Shown here one piece after another: positions 23,115-34,100 of a DNA stretch of 64,000 nt; position 1 is the first letter of the stretch; each line of letters begins with the position of its first letter. Source of the DNA: Bacteroidota bacterium (GTDB lineage: Bacteria; Bacteroidota; Bacteroidia; JABDFU01). The DNA lies in assembly GCA_016183775.1 (NCBI GenBank), contig JACPDY010000079.1:1-64000 (forward strand), read 5' to 3'. Position numbers and translations under genes: made by a program. The notes under the pieces are model-generated. The model saw only the letters and a program-made list of their open reading frames with translations, had not been told where the DNA came from and searched no databases.

Positions 23115-26100
23115 TTAAGGTGAGATAAGATTTACATTTATGATGCAGCCGTTTTTATCTTTAATATTAATGTTATAAGAACCCGGGCAAAGCTGGTTTT
23201 TATACCTGTTCACATATCCATCCGGCCAGGAATAGGAATAAGGACTTGTTCCACCGGTCGCTGTAACCATTATCCATTCTTTGCAGCCGCAACTATTGCA
23301 GTTGGCTGTGCCCTTCGTAAATAACCCGGTTATTGCAGGAGGTGAAATTACTGTAACAATATTTACTGCAGTACAGCCTTTTGCATCTGTAACAGTTACA
23401 GAATAACTGCCGGCACTTAATCCTGTTATTGTTTGTGTTGTTTGTCCATTATTCCAATTATAGGTATAAGGAGAGGTGCCGCTTCCGGGATTTATCTGGG
23501 CACTCCCATTGGTGCCCCCACTGCATGTTGTATTGGTTGGTAAAGCTGATGCCGTGATCGCCGGATTTACAGTTACTACTGCCATTGAAGTGGAGGTGTT
23601 TCCGCCGGAGTCGGTTATTGTAATAGTATAAGAGGTGGTTGATGAAGGACACGGACTTATATTTGATGTTGTTGCGCCATTGCTCCATAAATAAGTATAT
23701 GGGCCGGTGCCTCCCGAACCGTTTGATGTTACTGTGGCGCAGGAGCCCTCGCATATTGAAGTGCCCGTCGCTGTTACTGTTGGGCCGGCACAATTTATTA
23801 TGGTTATATTACTGGTTACCGTGTCCATACATGTTCCGTTGCTGACGGTATGCCTGATGCTGTAATTCCCGGTTGTTAAAAAGGTGTAAGAAAAGTCGGC
23901 AGTTGTTCCTGTTACATTTGCCGGAGGTATTGGTGAGATAAGCCAGTTGTATGTTATCCCGGTTCCGGGTGCTGTACCGGTATTCGTAAAGTTTACTGTT
24001 GCACCAAGGCAGGCAGTGGAAGATGTAAATGCTGCACTTAACCCCGGAGATTTTGCTACGTCTGCAGTTGCTGTTTTTGTGCAGCCATTTGCATCCGTAA
24101 CCAATACAGTATATGTTTGTCCGGGCAAATTCACAGCTTCAAATTGAGTACCTCCCACAGGCGACCATACATAATTATAATTACTTCCGGCCAATGGTGT
24201 TCCGCCTGATGCAGTGACTAAAGCAGAACCGTTACTATAATTACAGGTTGTACTATCTGTGGAGGTAAATAATAAAATAGCGGTTGGTTGTGTAATCTGC
24301 ATGATAGCCGTTGAAGAACAGCCGCCGGGATCCCAGACCACAACAGTATATGTGCCGGCCGCCAACCCAGTCGCAGTTGATGTGGTTTGAACCGGCAGTG
24401 TTGACCATGAATAAGTATATGGTCCTGTTCCGGTTACAATGTTTGCCACAGCCGACCCGCTGTTGACACCATTACATAACAGATTGTTTTGCGAAGTGCT
24501 TATCGTTACTCCATTGGTATTGGTCACAGTAACCACCGCGGTTTGAGAAAGTTTCTGACAGGAATTATCAATAACTGTCACAGTATATGTACCCGCAACT
24601 AATCCCGTTATTGTTGAAGTTGTCCCGCCCGTATTCCATAAATAAGTGTAGGGCGCTGTGCCATTTGTAATAGTTGTTACACCGGCAGTACCTGTGTTGT
24701 TTCCGCAAGAAGTGTTGGTGCCGGCGGCTGTAAGCACAATAGGAGGAATGGCGGGGCAAATATTCACTAACCCGGAAAGTGAAGCCACAAAGCCATTCCC
24801 GCAGGCCAGTATTTCCTGGTTAAGGCCAAAGCATATATCATATACAGCTCCTGTAGTCGGCGCCGAAGAAACCAGTGTTAAATTTGAATTGTATTTTTTT
24901 ACATCTATTCCGGTTCCAACATAAACATTATCGCAGCTGTCAACAAGTACACCGGAGTTTTGGTCGGCTGTACCTCCTGCAACGGTTATACTGTTAATGA
25001 GTGCTCCTGTTGATGCATTTCTTTTAATAAGGGTGATACCATTATAGGTGTACACGTAGCAATAAGAGGCAGCTATACAGCTGCGTCCTCCGGGTACATA
25101 ACCTGTGGAATAAACAGCGGTCGTATAGGCAGGTCCGAGGTAATTAAAATTAGCAGATGTGTACCCGCTGCTCACATCCCATGTATTTGTAAAGCCGGGT
25201 CCAGGCGAAAATCCGATCGTTCTGCTCAAGCGAGAACTTGTTGCCCACTGTGATTGCGGTACTGTCAGGCAATAATAATTTCCATTCGGTGAAAGCGTAA
25301 GTCCCCTTATTTCGCCCGGAGTTCCGGCTCCAAAAACAGGAGTCATCCCGGTGAATGCACCATTCAATAAGCCAATAGAAAAAACTCCTGCTGAGCCACC
25401 GACGAATGAATTGAGGATTTCCGGCGCACCTGCGCCCAGGAGTTTTGTTCTTGGAACATTAAAGCATAGACTAAATGCTTCCGCATTAAATATACCTGCA
25501 GTTGCATTTTGATTACTATACACAAGTACACCGGCATTATTGATCCTGTTTATAAAACCATTACTGGATCCATTTGTAATGAAAGAGCTTCCGTTGAAAC
25601 TGACTGCAAGATCTCCATACCAAAAAGAAGGAAATGGCCAACCTGTGTTATAGGTCCATATGGGAGTGCCTGTTGTATTGTATTTTCGTAACGTATAATT
25701 TGAACCTGCGCCAAATACAAATGCATTGCCTGCCAGGTCCCTTTCAATATCAAAAACTCTGTTTGGTGCTGCATAAGCAGGATTGACTGTCCAAGGATCG
25801 ATGATTATGGTCTTTGTGTCATCATATCTATCTATGTGAAAACTTACAATGTTGTTCCTTACTTCAAAACGGGAACCGATATTTTTTTTGCTTTCACCAT
25901 AAAATGTAATCGGCGTATGATCCACAATATTTCCCAGGGGAGTGGTTATAACTATGTTACCTTCTTTATCCATTTTTACTTTCCCATCTCCGGTATATTT
26001 CATTTTTACTTTGCTCACATCAGCACCGGGGTGAACTATAAGCGTATATTTTGTTCCTGATGTCAAACCGAGCGGAGTTGAAGAATCGTGAAATGTATAC

Positions 26101-26660
26101 TCTACATCAATTCCAGGGTAAAGACCCTTATAACATATTTTTTTATATCCCTTTGCAAAATTGATATCTTGTTCAGGTTTACCGCCCATCCCGTAATTAA
26201 AATATTCTGTACACATCTCAGAAGACAATATCTTCACATTTGGATTGGCGTTGATCCATTCCATATTAACAGATGATACATGTTGAATGAATATTTTCTC
26301 CTTAAGTTGTCCTTCCTTGTTGCGTTCTTTATTGTTTTCTGAATGAAGAGGTGCCTGGTGTTCCTCTTTCATCCATTCCTCGTATTTTTCTTTGTCGAAA
26401 TCTGTTTTGGATATCCTGTATGTCAATCCTTTTGTTGAATACAGCAGGTATGTGCTATTCTCTTCCGCGCCGAAGAGTATTTGTTCTCCGTTTTTATGGA
26501 CAAGTTTGTTAAATTGCCCTTTGTTCTCAATAAAAACTTTGTTTTCAAATGCGTTGCTTACCCATCCGGAAGAATTACTTTTTGCAATGGAAGAAATAAT
26601 TTGTGAAACGGCCTTCTGTGTCAGAAGACTGATGATTATAATGAAAATATATTTTTTCAT
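23115..26660 (-). CDS. Giant secreted SprB/PKD-repeat protein with cysteine-rich C-terminal module (giant 1)
   Basis: 1181 residues. A signal peptide (MKKYIFIIIISLLTQKAVSQ) is followed by an N-terminal domain (VFIENKGQF near residue 43 to KTIIIDPWTVN near 290) shared with the other giants. Residues ~290-630 look like a beta-propeller with weak, non-SBBP blades (NAFVFGAGSNYTLRKYN). Then come SprB-like repeats (GTAPYTYLWNTGGTTSTITGL), a PKD-like domain (SAAFTSSTACLGATVNFTNTG) and two more SprB-like repeats. The last ~70 residues are the conserved module with CNSCGCKEW, LCPG and KDKNGC. There is no type A or type B T9SS domain. It is probably exported and cell-surface associated, possibly in adhesion or gliding; the role is inferred. 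It is the smallest giant and the only one lacking SBBP repeats. Confidence 0.85.
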   Translation of the reverse strand: MKKYIFIIIISLLTQKAVSQIISSIAKSNSSGWVSNAFENKVFIENKGQFNKLVHKNGEQILFGAEENSTYLLYSTKGLTYRISKTDFDKEKYEEWMKEEHQAPLHSENNKERNKEGQLKEKIFIQHVSSVNMEWINANPNVKILSSEMCTEYFNYGMGGKPEQDINFAKGYKKICYKGLYPGIDVEYTFHDSSTPLGLTSGTKYTLIVHPGADVSKVKMKYTGDGKVKMDKEGNIVITTPLGNIVDHTPITFYGESKKNIGSRFEVRNNIVSFHIDRYDDTKTIIIDPWTVNPAYAAPNRVFDIERDLAGNAFVFGAGSNYTLRKYNTTGTPIWTYNTGWPFPSFWYGDLAVSFNGSSFITNGSSNGFINRINNAGVLVYSNQNATAGIFNAEAFSLCFNVPRTKLLGAGAPEILNSFVGGSAGVFSIGLLNGAFTGMTPVFGAGTPGEIRGLTLSPNGNYYCLTVPQSQWATSSRLSRTIGFSPGPGFTNTWDVSSGYTSANFNYLGPAYTTAVYSTGYVPGGRSCIAASYCYVYTYNGITLIKRNASTGALINSITVAGGTADQNSGVLVDSCDNVYVGTGIDVKKYNSNLTLVSSAPTTGAVYDICFGLNQEILACGNGFVASLSGLVNICPAIPPIVLTAAGTNTSCGNNTGTAGVTTITNGTAPYTYLWNTGGTTSTITGLVAGTYTVTVIDNSCQKLSQTAVVTVTNTNGVTISTSQNNLLCNGVNSGSAVANIVTGTGPYTYSWSTLPVQTTSTATGLAAGTYTVVVWDPGGCSSTAIMQITQPTAILLFTSTDSTTCNYSNGSALVTASGGTPLAGSNYNYVWSPVGGTQFEAVNLPGQTYTVLVTDANGCTKTATADVAKSPGLSAAFTSSTACLGATVNFTNTGTAPGTGITYNWLISPIPPANVTGTTADFSYTFLTTGNYSIRHTVSNGTCMDTVTSNITIINCAGPTVTATGTSICEGSCATVTSNGSGGTGPYTYLWSNGATTSNISPCPSSTTSYTITITDSGGNTSTSMAVVTVNPAITASALPTNTTCSGGTNGSAQINPGSGTSPYTYNWNNGQTTQTITGLSAGSYSVTVTDAKGCTAVNIVTVISPPAITGLFTKGTANCNSCGCKEWIMVTATGGTSPYSYSWPDGYVNRYKNQLCPGSYNINIKDKNGCIINVNLISP

Positions 26661-26735
26661 TTAATAAGTCATTTAATGAATTAGGGCTCTCTTTTGTGTT
26701 GTCTGTATTAAAGATAGTGATTTCCCGGTTTGGTC

Positions 26736-29700
26736 TTAAGGCGCTCCCAGACTGACATTTATACTGCATCCATTCTTATCTTTAATATATATTGTATAAG
26801 GGCCCGGGCAAAGTTGGCTCTTGTACCTGTTTAAATATCCGTCGGGCCAGGAGTAGGAATACGGACTTGTACCCCCTGTAGCGTTGACCATTATCCATTC
26901 TTTACAGCCGCATTTTGTACAATTTGCTGTGCCTTTGGCGAATTGACCAGCTAATGGCGGTGGTGATGTTATCGTTGTTGTGGTTACAGCGGTGCACCCT
27001 TTTGTGTCAGTAACTGTAACAGAATAATTACCACTTGTTAAACCTGAAACCGTTGAACCTGAAACCAAGTTGCTCCAATTGTATGTATAGCCTGGAGTAC
27101 CACTGCCTCCTGTTGCTATTGCCGAACCATTTGTCCCTGCATTGCAGGATATATTTGTTGGCGAAACTGTTACTGTTACAGCCGGATTGACTGTTACTAC
27201 TGCAGTTGAAGAGGATGTATTTCCTCCAGTATCTTTTATTGTTACAGTATAAGTTGTTGTAATGGCCGGGCAGGGATTTATGTTTTGTGAAGTCGCACCG
27301 GTATTCCATGAATAGGTATATGGACCTGTACTGCCCGCACCACTTGATGTTATTGTAGCACAGGTACCCGGGCACACTGTACTGCCGTTAGCTGTTACAG
27401 TGGGCACATTACAGTTTGTTGTTGTTATAAGAGTTTTAACCCTGTTAAAACATGATCCATTGGTAACTGTGTGCTCAATGGAATACGTACCGGATGTTAA
27501 AAAAGTATAACAAAAATTGGTAGTTGTGCCACTCACATTTGTTGGCGTAATAGGGGAGATAAGCCAGGTATGGTTTATGCCCGAACCCGTTGAGCCTGTA
27601 TTTGTAAAACAAACCTGTTTACCAACACAAGCGGGCGGATTTGTAAATGTTGCTGAAAATGGACTTGTATTGGAAATGTTAAACGTTTGGGTAGTGGGAC
27701 ACCCAATCCCATTGGTGACAGTTACAGTATAACTGCCTGGCGCCAGGCCCGAAACTGTTTGGGTTGTTGCGCCATTGCTCCAGTTATAAGTATAAGCTGC
27801 TATTCCACTGGTGATAGAAACTGTCGCGCTGCTGGATATTGCACAACTACTATTCGTACTTGAACCGGAAATAATTGTAGCCTGTGGCTCAGTTAATGTA
27901 GTTTGCGCGCTATACGAACACCCATTGGCGTCTGTTGTCGTTACCACATAAGTACCTGTTCTCAACCCCGATATTGTTGATGTGTTCTGTCCATTGCTCC
28001 AGCTATATGTGTAAGCACCGGTTCCACCTGAACCTGTCGCCGTGGCAGCCCCGTTACTTAAACCATTACAGGTAACATTGTTTAGCGTAGATGCCTGCGC
28101 TGAAAGCGGGCAAGCACATGGGTTAACTATAATGTAGGAGGTTTTTAAAACACTATCCTTTTTACAGGCAGTAGTAAGTGTTAGCTGTACCGGATAGGAG
28201 CCCGGCACAGCATATGTTATTGAAGGATTTTGGCTAACTGAACTTGAAGGACTCCCTCCGGTAAATGACCATTTAAATTTATAGCCTGTAGTGTCGCAGG
28301 AATAATTTATTATTGGTGTAAATATAACAGGCATATTACGGCATACGCTGGTAGTGCTGGAAGTGTAATTTAAGCCAAGTGTTTTGGCTTCACATAAATT
28401 TATACATAACTGGTTTATATAAACATCATAACCATAAGTACCTACACCACCAAAAACTGTTTGAAAGGCACCTGCTGTCACCGGATATCCGTTGGCATAG
28501 GTGGTGCCAGTAAGGTATAAGTTATTTCCATTGATCGCGATTCCAAGGTTCCCGCCTTCTATATCGTCTTCAGCTAAACCTCCAACATATGTCAGGCAGG
28601 TTTGAACTCCTGCCGGATTATATTTTGCAATAAACGCATCCTCAGCTCCTCCAAAATCTGACTGGATAGCACAAGTACTCAATGGATAACCGGCAGGATT
28701 ATCCTCAAATTCTCCGGCTACATAAATATTGTTGTTTATATCTGTAGCCAGGTTTGCAATTGAATTTCCCCAATTGACCCCTCCGCCTCTAATATATGTC
28801 GCCCACTGCCGTATTCCGACAGTATTAAACTTGGCTATAAAACCATTATTTGATTCAGTTAAAGTTGCTTGATAAGCCCCCAAAGAAGCTATGTTACTTG
28901 TAGAGTTGGTGGTAGCCCCTAATATTACATTACCCGATAAATCTGTGGTTATGCAGACATAATATGTTTCATATCCCGTTCCGCCGTAAAAAGTGCTCCA
29001 CAAGCGGGCCCCGGTTGGGCTAAACTTAACCAGAAATGCATCAAGTCCAAATGCACCGCTTCCCCCAAAAACCGGTTGATGTACTGTATTGCCGGGAACA
29101 GCGCCGACAGGAAAGTCTGAAGAGTAGGTCACCCCTCCGGCATATACGTTACCCGAGAAAACATCGTAAGCAATGCTATAAACACCCTCTCCACTTTGAT
29201 TAGAACCACCTAAGTATGTACCCCAGATACGATTACAATTTGAATCAAATTTTACAACAAAGGCGTCACCTATACCATTTAACACTGGTTGAAAAGAACC
29301 AGCCGTTGAAATCGCGCTTGGTGATGAGGTAGCGCCGCCCATATAAACATTATTGCCATCAGTACAGACACTAAAACCTGTTGAGCCGCCGGAACCACCA
29401 TAGTAAGTGGCCCACACTCTTGCTCCTGAAACATTAAATTTCAAAAGGAAGGCATCACGGGAGCCTCCCATAGCCATCTGATGCCCTGAAATAACGGGGA
29501 AATTAGCAGACTTTGTCGGGCCTGTAATATAGCTATTTCCAGCGGCATCAGTAGCCACATCGGCGCCATGCTCATCGTCCGATCCGCCATAATAAGTAGC
29601 CCATTGCCGGATACCATTTATATCCATCTTAACCATAAACGCATCACCAGCTATCTGCGCCGTAACACCGCCGCCTCCATAAGTTGTTTGAAATGCCCCT

Positions 29701-30797
29701 GCTGAAACAGGAAAATTAAGAGATGAAGCTTGCCCTGTAAAAATACAATTACCAGATGGATCAGTTGTTACTGAATGACCCCAATCAAAAGTTGTTCCCC
29801 CATAATAAGAAGCCCATGGATCAATAACCAAAGGAAATTCCGGGTTCCAGGTTCCAAGTTCAAATGTTACTTCGTAGATATGAGATTTGAGACATGAGAT
29901 ATGAGAATTTTTTGTAATGTTGCTTTTTTCTCTCAAGTCTAACATCTCACATCTCATATCTAATTTGTATTTGGCTTTTACATCAACAATTTTTCCATTG
30001 ATATTTTGGTAAACTTTAGGTATTGATTCGTAAAATTTATTTACACTGGTTTTAATTTCTAAATTTCCTTCGCGGTTAATATTTATATTTTCCGCTCCTT
30101 TCCAGCGGAGTTTTATTTGGCCGGGGTCGGCATGAGGTTGTATAATAAGATCGTATTTTATTCCGTTTTGTTTGTCGCCATAATAAATGACATCAATATT
30201 GTTGTAAATATTTTTATAGGTTACTTTATTGTATTGCTTTATGTTTAACACTCCATTGGGGCAGTGGGCATAGTAATAATTGTTGTAGCCGTCTATTTCG
30301 TCTTCGTTTGCCGGCTTTATACTGCTGTTACAATCTTCAAAGTCCATATCCACACGATGTACTTTAATGCTTTTCGATTGCATTAATTCATCTTTTTTTT
30401 TTTGTTCGTCAGATTCTGTCAGTGTTCCTGCATTAATTAATTCTTCTATCTGTTCGTTTACATCGTGTATTACTTCACCTATATTGCAGTATACATAACT
30501 GATACCTGTTTTGCGTAAATAAACATCCGCGCCAGCGCCAGCACCTTTATATAATACATCAGGGTAGAACTTACCGTTCATATCGGCTATTTGTCCTTTG
30601 TTAGGAGTAAAATTCATTCCGGCTCCGTTCAGACCATGCGGGGCCGAAGGGTTGCCACGCATGTTATGAGAAAATTGTGAATGTTCTTTTTTGAAGCGCC
30701 CATGTTTACCTGAATTTTCAGCTATTGAAAGGGTCGGTGCCAGGCAGAATGTTGCCAATAAAATTATCGTTGTGATGAGATCGGATTTGTTTTCCAT
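26736..30797 (-). CDS. Giant secreted SBBP/PKD/SprB-repeat protein (giant 2)
   Basis: About 1353 residues from ATG 30797, chosen because MENKSDLITTIILLATF...LSIA gives a clean signal peptide; the longer frame adds 19 residues without signal character. The N-terminal domain runs from GAGMNFTPNKGQI to LVIDPWASYYGG. SBBP propeller repeats follow to about residue 800 (WATYYGGSDDEHGADVATDAAGNSYITG type, many copies). Next come a PKD domain (CDTTGYKFKWSFTGGSPSSS), SprB-like repeats, a second PKD-like domain and the C-terminal module (CTKCGCKEW, LCPG, KDKNGC). The N-terminal domain contains an in-frame inverted repeat (29876-29961). It is closest in its N-terminal half to giants 4 and 6. Surface location is inferred from the signal peptide and repeats. 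Confidence 0.87.
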   Translation of the reverse strand: MENKSDLITTIILLATFCLAPTLSIAENSGKHGRFKKEHSQFSHNMRGNPSAPHGLNGAGMNFTPNKGQIADMNGKFYPDVLYKGAGAGADVYLRKTGISYVYCNIGEVIHDVNEQIEELINAGTLTESDEQKKKDELMQSKSIKVHRVDMDFEDCNSSIKPANEDEIDGYNNYYYAHCPNGVLNIKQYNKVTYKNIYNNIDVIYYGDKQNGIKYDLIIQPHADPGQIKLRWKGAENININREGNLEIKTSVNKFYESIPKVYQNINGKIVDVKAKYKLDMRCEMLDLREKSNITKNSHISCLKSHIYEVTFELGTWNPEFPLVIDPWASYYGGTTFDWGHSVTTDPSGNCIFTGQASSLNFPVSAGAFQTTYGGGGVTAQIAGDAFMVKMDINGIRQWATYYGGSDDEHGADVATDAAGNSYITGPTKSANFPVISGHQMAMGGSRDAFLLKFNVSGARVWATYYGGSGGSTGFSVCTDGNNVYMGGATSSPSAISTAGSFQPVLNGIGDAFVVKFDSNCNRIWGTYLGGSNQSGEGVYSIAYDVFSGNVYAGGVTYSSDFPVGAVPGNTVHQPVFGGSGAFGLDAFLVKFSPTGARLWSTFYGGTGYETYYVCITTDLSGNVILGATTNSTSNIASLGAYQATLTESNNGFIAKFNTVGIRQWATYIRGGGVNWGNSIANLATDINNNIYVAGEFEDNPAGYPLSTCAIQSDFGGAEDAFIAKYNPAGVQTCLTYVGGLAEDDIEGGNLGIAINGNNLYLTGTTYANGYPVTAGAFQTVFGGVGTYGYDVYINQLCINLCEAKTLGLNYTSSTTSVCRNMPVIFTPIINYSCDTTGYKFKWSFTGGSPSSSVSQNPSITYAVPGSYPVQLTLTTACKKDSVLKTSYIIVNPCACPLSAQASTLNNVTCNGLSNGAATATGSGGTGAYTYSWSNGQNTSTISGLRTGTYVVTTTDANGCSYSAQTTLTEPQATIISGSSTNSSCAISSSATVSITSGIAAYTYNWSNGATTQTVSGLAPGSYTVTVTNGIGCPTTQTFNISNTSPFSATFTNPPACVGKQVCFTNTGSTGSGINHTWLISPITPTNVSGTTTNFCYTFLTSGTYSIEHTVTNGSCFNRVKTLITTTNCNVPTVTANGSTVCPGTCATITSSGAGSTGPYTYSWNTGATSQNINPCPAITTTYTVTIKDTGGNTSSSTAVVTVNPAVTVTVSPTNISCNAGTNGSAIATGGSGTPGYTYNWSNLVSGSTVSGLTSGNYSVTVTDTKGCTAVTTTTITSPPPLAGQFAKGTANCTKCGCKEWIMVNATGGTSPYSYSWPDGYLNRYKSQLCPGPYTIYIKDKNGCSINVSLGAP
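29876..29961. repeat. In-frame imperfect inverted repeat inside giant 2
   Basis: Arms of 31 bases (29876-29906 and 29931-29961) match at about 25 positions. They are built from agatatgagat words and are translated as part of a DMRCEMLDLREK...SHISCLKSHIYEV segment. Giants 3 and 5 have no such segment at this point. The same element lies in giant 4 at 39965-40050, and a shorter form in giant 6 near 54935-54982. Confidence 0.8.
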
Positions 30798-31139
30798 AGC
30801 CGAATTAAAGTGCTGCTTCAAAAAAATATGAATATTTGGTCCGGATAAAGCCACTCCATAGAAATTGAAAACTTAACATAAATTACATACCCTTATTTTG
30901 CGGCCTGCACTTTTCATACAAACTAATATAATGAACGTATAATTAGAGGCGAAATTATTCGTCTTCAAAAGTAAATGATGTGATGTTATATTTAATACAC
31001 TAAATAATTGATTTATATATAATTACTATATTATAAGTCAATTATTTATTCCATTATAGATGCTTTTATAAACATCTCAAGAGCTTTAAAATATTAATTT
31101 TTAGAGGGGGGGCAAAAATTGTATACTCAGATTAAGGAG
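30798..31139. other. AT-rich intergenic region between giants 3 and 2
   Basis: No gene is seen. The region must hold the end of giant 3 transcription and the promoter of giant 2 on the minus strand. It contains one clear hairpin (31001-31048) and a small one, agatg/catct (31058-31077). Confidence 0.6.
31001..31048 (-). terminator. Hairpin downstream of giant 3
   Basis: taaataattgatttata (31001-31017) pairs with tataagtcaattattta (31032-31048) with a single mismatch and a 14-base loop. It lies about 90 bp after the stop of the minus-strand giant gene at 31140 and is a plausible terminator despite being AT-only. Confidence 0.5.
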
Positions 31140-34100
31140 TCAGGGAGCCGTCAGATTAATATTTACACTACATCCGTTTTTATCTTTAATATTTATTGTA
31201 TAAGGACCCGGGCAAAGTTGGTTCTTGTACCTGTTCACATATCCGTCGGGCCAGGAATAGGAATACGAGCCAGTCCCACCCGAAGCATTTACCAATACCC
31301 ATTCTTTGCAGCCACAATTTGTGCAGGTGGCGGTTCCTTTTACAAATTGCCCTGTTAAAGCGGGCGGCGAAATTATTGTGGCATTGGAGGTGGCAGTACA
31401 GCCTTTGCTATCTGTTATTGTAACCGTATAAGTTCCTGCACTCAAACCTGAAACCTGGAACCCGGAACCTAATCCATTACTCCAGTTATAAACATAGGGC
31501 GGTGTTCCGCTTCCCGGATTAGCACTCGCGTTTCCGTTGATGCTTCCGTAGCAGGTGGTATTTGTTGAAGTAGTCGTTGCTGTAAAGCCGGTGTTAATTG
31601 TAACAATAGCGGTTGATGTAGCTGTTACCCCGGCAGCATCCCTGATGGTAACAGTATAAGTGGTATTTGCAACAGGACAAGGCGAAATGTTTTGAGTTGT
31701 AGCGCCTGTACTCCATGTATATATATACGGTGTATTTCCTCCCACGCCGTTTGCCGTAACATTAGCGCATGAGCCGGGACATATTGAGCTGCCGGTGGCG
31801 GTGACTGTTGGGGCCGAACAGTTAATTACAGTTACATTATTGGTCGAAGTGGCCTGGCAACCTCCGGTAGTAACTGTGTGTGTAACAGCATAGGTACCGG
31901 TCGTTAAAAAATTGTACGAAAAATTTGGCGTTGTACCGCTTACACTTGCCGGAACAATAGTCCAGCTGTATGTTGCCCCTGTGTAAGTTGCGCCGGTAAA
32001 GTTTACTGTTGTGTTCATGCAAACTGTTGTTCCGGGTGAACTTGTAAAGGTAGCGGCAGGGTTAATTGTTATCGATGCTGTTGATGTGCTTGTAGCTCCG
32101 GCAGCGTCTTTTACGGTTACTGTATAAGTGCTGTTACTTGTGGCGCAGGGCGCAATAGAACTTGTCGTTGCTCCGTTACTCCAACTATAAGTATAAGGTG
32201 CGGTCCCACCTGCCGCGCCTGCTGTAATGGATTTAGCGCAATCACCACTGTTCGCGCATCCTCCTCCGAGAGTTGCAGCTGTTGGAGTGACGGGCGAACA
32301 GTTAACGACGATGACGGTATTTGTAGTGGTGGAAAGACAACCATTCAGGGTTGTATTATGAACAATTGTGAAGGTGCCGGTACCCGGCGGGGTGTTAAAA
32401 GTATATGTAAAAGTATTTCCGGATCCGCTGGTTGTAAACGCCGGTGTAATAGTATAATTATAAAGCTGCCAGGAGTTCCAGGCCGGATTCGTTATACCAC
32501 TGGTATTGGTAAATGTTATTGTGCTTCCAAGGCAAACAACATTTCCAGGTGATATGGAAAAAGTAGAAGAAACCAGGGGGTCGGGAATATACTTTACGGA
32601 ATCATTGTAAGTACATCCCTTAGTATCGGTAATAGTAACTTTGTAAACACCCGCCGAAAGGCCCGATATGCTGTTACTTATTGATCCCGTATTCCATAAA
32701 TAGGTAAACGGAGAATGACTTCCGGAGGCAGTGGCAACAGCTTTTCCGTCATTTTGGCCGCAAGAAGGCGCTGTTACAATCAATGTGGTTGGAGTATAGG
32801 TTAGTTGCACAGTGCCTGTTAAAGTATCTTTGCAATTGTTTCCATCTGTAATAATTACAGAATAAGTATCTCCAATCTTCAATCCGTTTATATCCTGCGA
32901 TGTGGCGCCATTCATCCATTGGTAATTATAAGGAGGCTGGCCTGACTTTACTGTTATATCAACGGTTCCATTTGATCCTGTTGCGCAGTCAGGTGGTAAA
33001 ACGTTCGATAGGTATTCAGACTTGCTGTTTTTTAATATAATAGTTGTTATGCTCTTGCAGCCATTTGCATCAGTTACAGTAACTACATACCTTCCCACGT
33101 CAAGTCCGGTAGCTACATTTGTATTTTGCGGGGATATTGTATTCCAGGAATAGGTTAAAGCCCCTGTCCCGCCTGTTGCAGACACTGTTGCCGTACCATT
33201 GGCATTACCGCATTTTGCATTGGTAAATGTTGAAATAGTTGCTGCAATGCCGGTGCCGGCATTAACCACAATGCTGTCTGTTTTATAAAGGCAATCTTTA
33301 TCGGCAACTGTAACGTAATATTTTCCGCTTGCCAATCCTGTGATCGTGGATGAGGTTTGGCCGTTGCTCCATGTGTAAGAATAGGGCGTTGTTCCTCCTG
33401 TAGCTGTTATTGTAGCGCTTCCGCTATTGCAGTTTGCATTGGTAGCGGTAATGTTTGTTAAAAGTGTTGAACAGAATTTCAGTACCATTCCATCATCGGT
33501 TCCAATTGAAGCATTGTTTGATTGGAAATAAGCACCTCCGCCGGGATTAACTACGGGATTACCTCCGGATTGTGCTTCACCGGTTGCAAGCAGGCATCCA
33601 TTTGGATCAATTGCTACTTCTTCCCCCCAATTGTAATTTCCTCCGTTCCCTCCTCCATAATAGGTGGCCCAGGTTCTTGCGCCCGCCGCGTCAAATTTTA
33701 AAAGGATCCAGGCTGTCCAGGCGTTACCCGTTAAACCTGCCTGAAAAAAAGTCGTACCGCCCGGATTATATGTTGGCATTCCGGGATATGAAGTTCCGGT
33801 TAAATATAAATTCCCGCACTGATCGGTAATTATTCCATTTACAGATTCACCTCCCATACTATTATTGCCTCCGTAGTATGTGGCCCATAGCCGTGCGCCT
33901 GCCGGACTAAACTTTAATATAAACAGGTCATTTCCTCCTCCTCCAAAAGCAGCCTGGTTATATGCGCCAGCCATTGCCTGAGTAGGTAAGCCTCCTCCTG
34001 AAGTTGTACCCGCAACGTAAATTGAACCAAAACTGTCCAGCGTTATATCACTGCCCCAGGTATTGCCGCCATAACAGGTAGCCCATTGTCGTACGCAATT